This document shows, piece by piece, positions 9,401-9,573 of a DNA stretch of 9,573 nucleotides. The first letter of the stretch is position 1, and every line of letters begins with the position of its first letter. The stretch comes from an uncultured Selenomonadales bacterium (lineage in GTDB: Bacteria > Bacillota > Clostridia > Christensenellales > QALW01): positions 1-9,573 of the forward strand of contig CAJKLB010000058.1 in assembly GCA_905200615.1 (NCBI GenBank), read 5' to 3'. Position numbers and translations under genes: made by a program. The notes below the pieces were generated by a model. The model saw nothing but the letters and a program-made list of their open reading frames with translations, was not told the DNA's origin and did no database searches.

Positions 9401-9500
9401 CGGTTTGGGGGGGTGCATTTTTGATTTTAGGGGGTGCAACCACGGCTTTAGGGGGTGCATTACTCTACCCGTGGGGACAGCAATAAACCGCAGGCGTTGA
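3489..9500 (+). CDS. Cyclic beta-1,2-glucan synthase (NdvB/ChvB family), truncated within the GH94 region
   Basis: This family makes cyclic beta-1,2-glucan from UDP-glucose at the inner membrane face. The frame has 2003 codons, while intact relatives have about 2800. In order: soluble N terminus (1-230); membrane segments near 238-282; GT84 glucosyltransferase with DAD at 442-444, SHDLLEG from 550 and RWIRGDW near 586-593; membrane segments near 614-657 and 736-779; a glucoamylase-like/GH189-type cyclisation region with SPTN from 836, YNWYDT at 883-888 and VDSGN at 901-905. GISESA (E1221) and YEAID (E1290) carry the likely catalytic glutamates. GH94-type sandwich 1 starts near 1390 (FGRGN at 1564-1568). 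Sandwich 2 has TPVPWSN from 1844, CENGGGYIW at 1862-1870 and LTPWSND at 1879-1885. Similarity ends near 1955-1965. The last 39 or so residues are foreign, with a heptad of GC-containing repeats, so the catalytic barrel is missing. The product may be unstable or only partly functional. Confidence 0.9.
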   Translation: MNNTRKLKKYAKELYHRLEELFEQNTAKIDGNNKLVWIADNKNRILNIASSLYLEIPLCTLPEGSENLRVFELAQELVEQSNGIVNADTVEITRNFSLTFEEFDFLPVAIKFNLLRLIEKIIKKPEEFENYASNAAKSLILFNEIDFAVLRDRCLPQQQLLLQDKGYLMSDESSRDRYRKEIARLARSSGKSETFVIQKMQKNTLDAAQQLFGNHRSFFAQSIGAGILRERPGHRLAAYITAGISLTLLMLLLILFIPAPLWSRILLAAASFAPLLTIFCNCLNRTILRRLKPQQPLRLKAEYADVCENKTAITLTVLLHSVKSADKALKTIEEYYAGNRIDNGVYVILADLKPGKDAHEKEDEPLEARLIKGISELNARWGDKFSVIVREREKNGKEYFGWERKRGAILQLVRYIKNGEQNFRVFENKELLAGVKYICTLDADTILPPDCVIKLMGVIAHPANKLYIKNGRYISGFGLVQPAVGNTPGKQTPFAAAMAPAGGIDAYNFCSAELYKDFFKSGSFCGKGIFDVDGYDLLVSEKIRPNTVLSHDLLEGELLHTLVADDVTVLDEFPQNPMSYFKRAERWIRGDWQLITWMFSDLGAVSKWKIFYNLVQSLFAPGILLQTFAAPFFGVAGYLIWFSCILELLVPSFFVYMDAFRFDREKYAYSDGRQSRHNSLKRAFFGGIFLPFEAFNNIRAAMKGMWRRLISHKKILQWTTFADTSGAKNVSDYYRFMMPSLVLAGIFYLICLYGGIGVVSGLAVTALWSAAPFFAFVSGQRIKKEEYRLLPDEVFSLKILSMRTLRFFYEGLQDNDYIMPDNLQLKPYKGYAKRTSPTNIGFALLSACCGLKMGAYSPSLCADNLQKQINAIAQLPKYKGHLYNWYDTNKKIPLTEYVSSVDSGNYCAALITVQAMLDQIKDRWILQKAQCSGIGDLLSSAVDEAEDDFKIHLTEYANAFYNNIGKKAADKAKEFLKDGTLSSCEAAEYPAKLIRCWLEDYEGLSFPDKIFTEIEQTGEFNLKPLKDFLNTFPMPVKEVLAINETFDEKINVCVWSAGREKYAELLRDVKQAFRKIYKYAFAIEQKCNAVYRFVEQTLDEIDFACMFNNEKKLFAIGVNTRENKQSMNCYDMLSSEARLTSLTAIALGKVPAQHWFKLSRPFTRLYDLPLCLSWSGTMFEYLMPDIFIKPSENSMLYTSASIAVKAQEEFQSKNGIWGISESAFHAFDYSREYKYRAFGVPAIAVSTFKAEKIFSPYSCLLALEYAPQECMQNIVRLVENGMAGIYGMYEAIDFKHCETNGTPGIVYSHMAHHAGMSLCALTNCLYGQAIRKAFSSRSFVKAASVLLEEKMPIGVLPRKQLPEEEKIIAYDTAELKREYMAPDKQAREVLVLDNGLMKLFVSSDGHQQLFCGETGINGSCENGICTYIRDEKLSSITYLPCTDSSAEYKAEFMPGSAEYQFNDFNTKAQQCIFVASGTNAVLWHTQITNKSEKAIEKTVAFVNKVSLVSQESFDAHPYFNGLFMEFECFDGILLAHNRKSGFWCGLSTLSDEKVNFATDALKLFGRGNDSDTPLLDFNDAMKKNPITPCMAAEMTMHIGAGESRDAVFILSFGSDAEQAVSALKQFKNKAAVTLAKENAALNAGALISASGLNREQWLLSLKISALARSRIRAEDGAATKPEQLWKFGISDRKSLLTVLLEQDFAQNKFSGLMHVADYLFGKGLNFEILILEDTAQDYLDGSFHTVDTIINRFAVRENTHHIRLSQLEQGELQNIKNVSFAFVNCSLDLGEQLKRVNPPVKKHAVKVGENTYPASKNNLIQGEFDCGYGRFIHDGAEYYIYAKTPVPWSNIICNEQFGFLCCENGGGYIWQGNSSMNKLTPWSNDVVYNGLGEALYLRDNKISRFWSITRDPVDNGDGHDCIFGHGYAVYRYGGFGMAQQQTVFVHKSLPVKVTMANDSNFDRNPLRGCNYGLGGCIFDFRGCNHGFRGCITLPVGTAINRRR
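9351..9387. other. Probable insertion or rearrangement junction in the glucan synthase gene
   Basis: Upstream, the translation fits the GH94 N-terminal sandwich up to FVHKSLPVKVT, ending at 9350. The family would continue with a conserved NxS...R...Y-type strand and then the catalytic barrel. None of the three forward frames beyond 9388 shows this, so a simple frameshift does not explain the break. The exact join cannot be placed. TG dinucleotides that could begin an element with 5'-TG ends occur at 9352, 9359 and 9371. Confidence 0.65.
9388..9480. repeat. Array of GGGGGTGCA repeats at an exact 21-bp period
   Basis: TGCA occurs at 9393, 9414, 9435 and 9456, each preceded by at least five G (seven in the second copy). 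The four copies are exactly 21 bp apart, two turns of the helix. Units 1 and 3 also share an ACGG tail (AATTACGG, AACCACGG), whereas units 2 and 4 have TGCATT. A degenerate fifth position in register reads TGGGGACAG (9472-9480). Nothing similar occurs at the upstream register (9367-9375). In-phase sites near an end are typical of transposase-binding arrays in Tn7-like, Mu-like and IS21-family elements. Because 21 is a multiple of three, the reading frame turns the array into heptads with cysteines at 1969, 1976, 1983 and 1990. Confidence 0.85.
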
Positions 9501-9522
9501 AACCTGCGGTCTTTTCATTTTT
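9487..9522. terminator. Strong hairpin terminator at the element end
   Basis: ACCGCAGG (9487-9494) and CCTGCGGT (9503-9510) form a perfect 8-bp stem with an 8-base loop. On the forward strand it is followed by CTTTTCATTTTT. On the reverse strand it is followed by TTTATT, a weaker U-tract. It lies 20 bases after the stop of the minus-strand gene and probably serves that gene, while also blocking forward transcripts entering from the glucan synthase. The stop codon of the long forward frame (9498-9500) is in the loop, which shows that the frame's end is accidental. Confidence 0.8.
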
Positions 9523-9530
9523 GTTGGGAC

Positions 9531-9573
9531 TCACGCCTCGATTTCTGTACCGCCCTGGAATTTGAAGGTCATC
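9531..9573 (-). CDS. 3' end of a minus-strand gene, possibly a mobile-element gene
   Basis: Read on the minus strand, the window ends with an open frame giving MTFKFQGGTEIEA and a TGA stop at 9531-9533. The first residue shown need not be the start, since the gene continues beyond the window. The terminator 20 bases downstream and GC-richer codons (ACC, CAG, GGC, GAG, GCG) support a real gene end. A short beta-strand-like tail of the form F-x-F-x-x-G-x-E-I resembles the extreme C terminus of some clostridial large serine recombinases. Thirteen residues are too few for identification, so this is only a suggestion. The position next to the repeat array suggests a gene of the inserted element. 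Confidence 0.4.
   Translation of the reverse strand, partial: MTFKFQGGTEIEA

Noticed and set aside
9388..9459. CRISPR array
   Set aside because: The conserved core is only 9 bases with 12-base gaps, far too short for repeats and spacers.
9388..9476. G-quadruplex formed by the G-runs
   Set aside because: The loops between the runs would be about 14-16 bases, too long for a typical stable quadruplex. The exact 21-bp spacing fits protein binding better.
9350..9500. Simple frameshift as the cause of the truncated glucan synthase
   Set aside because: None of the forward frames after 9388 continues the expected GH94 sequence, so the DNA itself is different.

Overview
The window looks like chromosomal DNA of a low-to-moderate-GC Bacillota, most likely of the class Clostridia. 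The signs are a lepA-hemW gene pair, strong GGAGG-type ribosome binding sites, the codon use, and a clostridial-type cyclic beta-1,2-glucan synthase. No species can be named from sequence alone.

Layout. Positions 1-204 are extremely AT-rich (about 20% G+C by hand count) and hold no intact gene. This stretch runs into a relic of a SEC-C zinc-binding tail that stops at 249, inside the lepA ribosome binding site. lepA (262-2064, ribosomal GTPase EF4) and hemW (2066-3169, radical-SAM haem chaperone) are one base apart and almost certainly cotranscribed and translationally coupled. A 319-base gap (3170-3488) carries inverted repeats, an intrinsic-terminator-like hairpin and a good ribosome binding site. 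The rest of the window is one giant reading frame (3489-9500, 2003 codons). It encodes the GT84 glucosyltransferase, the membrane segments, the GH189-like cyclisation domain and the beginning of the GH94 phosphorylase region of a cyclic beta-1,2-glucan synthase.

The most interesting part is the right end. Family resemblance stops within the second GH94 beta-sandwich, around residues 1955-1965. The frame then runs into unrelated DNA, so the catalytic (alpha/alpha)6 barrel is absent. The foreign DNA opens with four copies of GGGGGTGCA at an exact 21-bp period (TGCA at 9393, 9414, 9435 and 9456). A strong hairpin terminator follows at 9487-9510, with the chimeric stop codon in its loop. Last comes the 3' end of a minus-strand gene (stop at 9531-9533). 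Together these look like the end of a mobile element, with a transposase-binding-site-like repeat array, that has inserted into the glucan synthase gene. The body of the element lies beyond the window.

Predicted consequence: if expressed, the truncated synthase would keep its polymerising and cyclising modules but lose the phosphorylase module thought to control chain length. Everything except the right-hand junction and the SEC-C relic looks like ordinary chromosomal content. No tRNA, rRNA, CRISPR array or complete transposase gene was seen.
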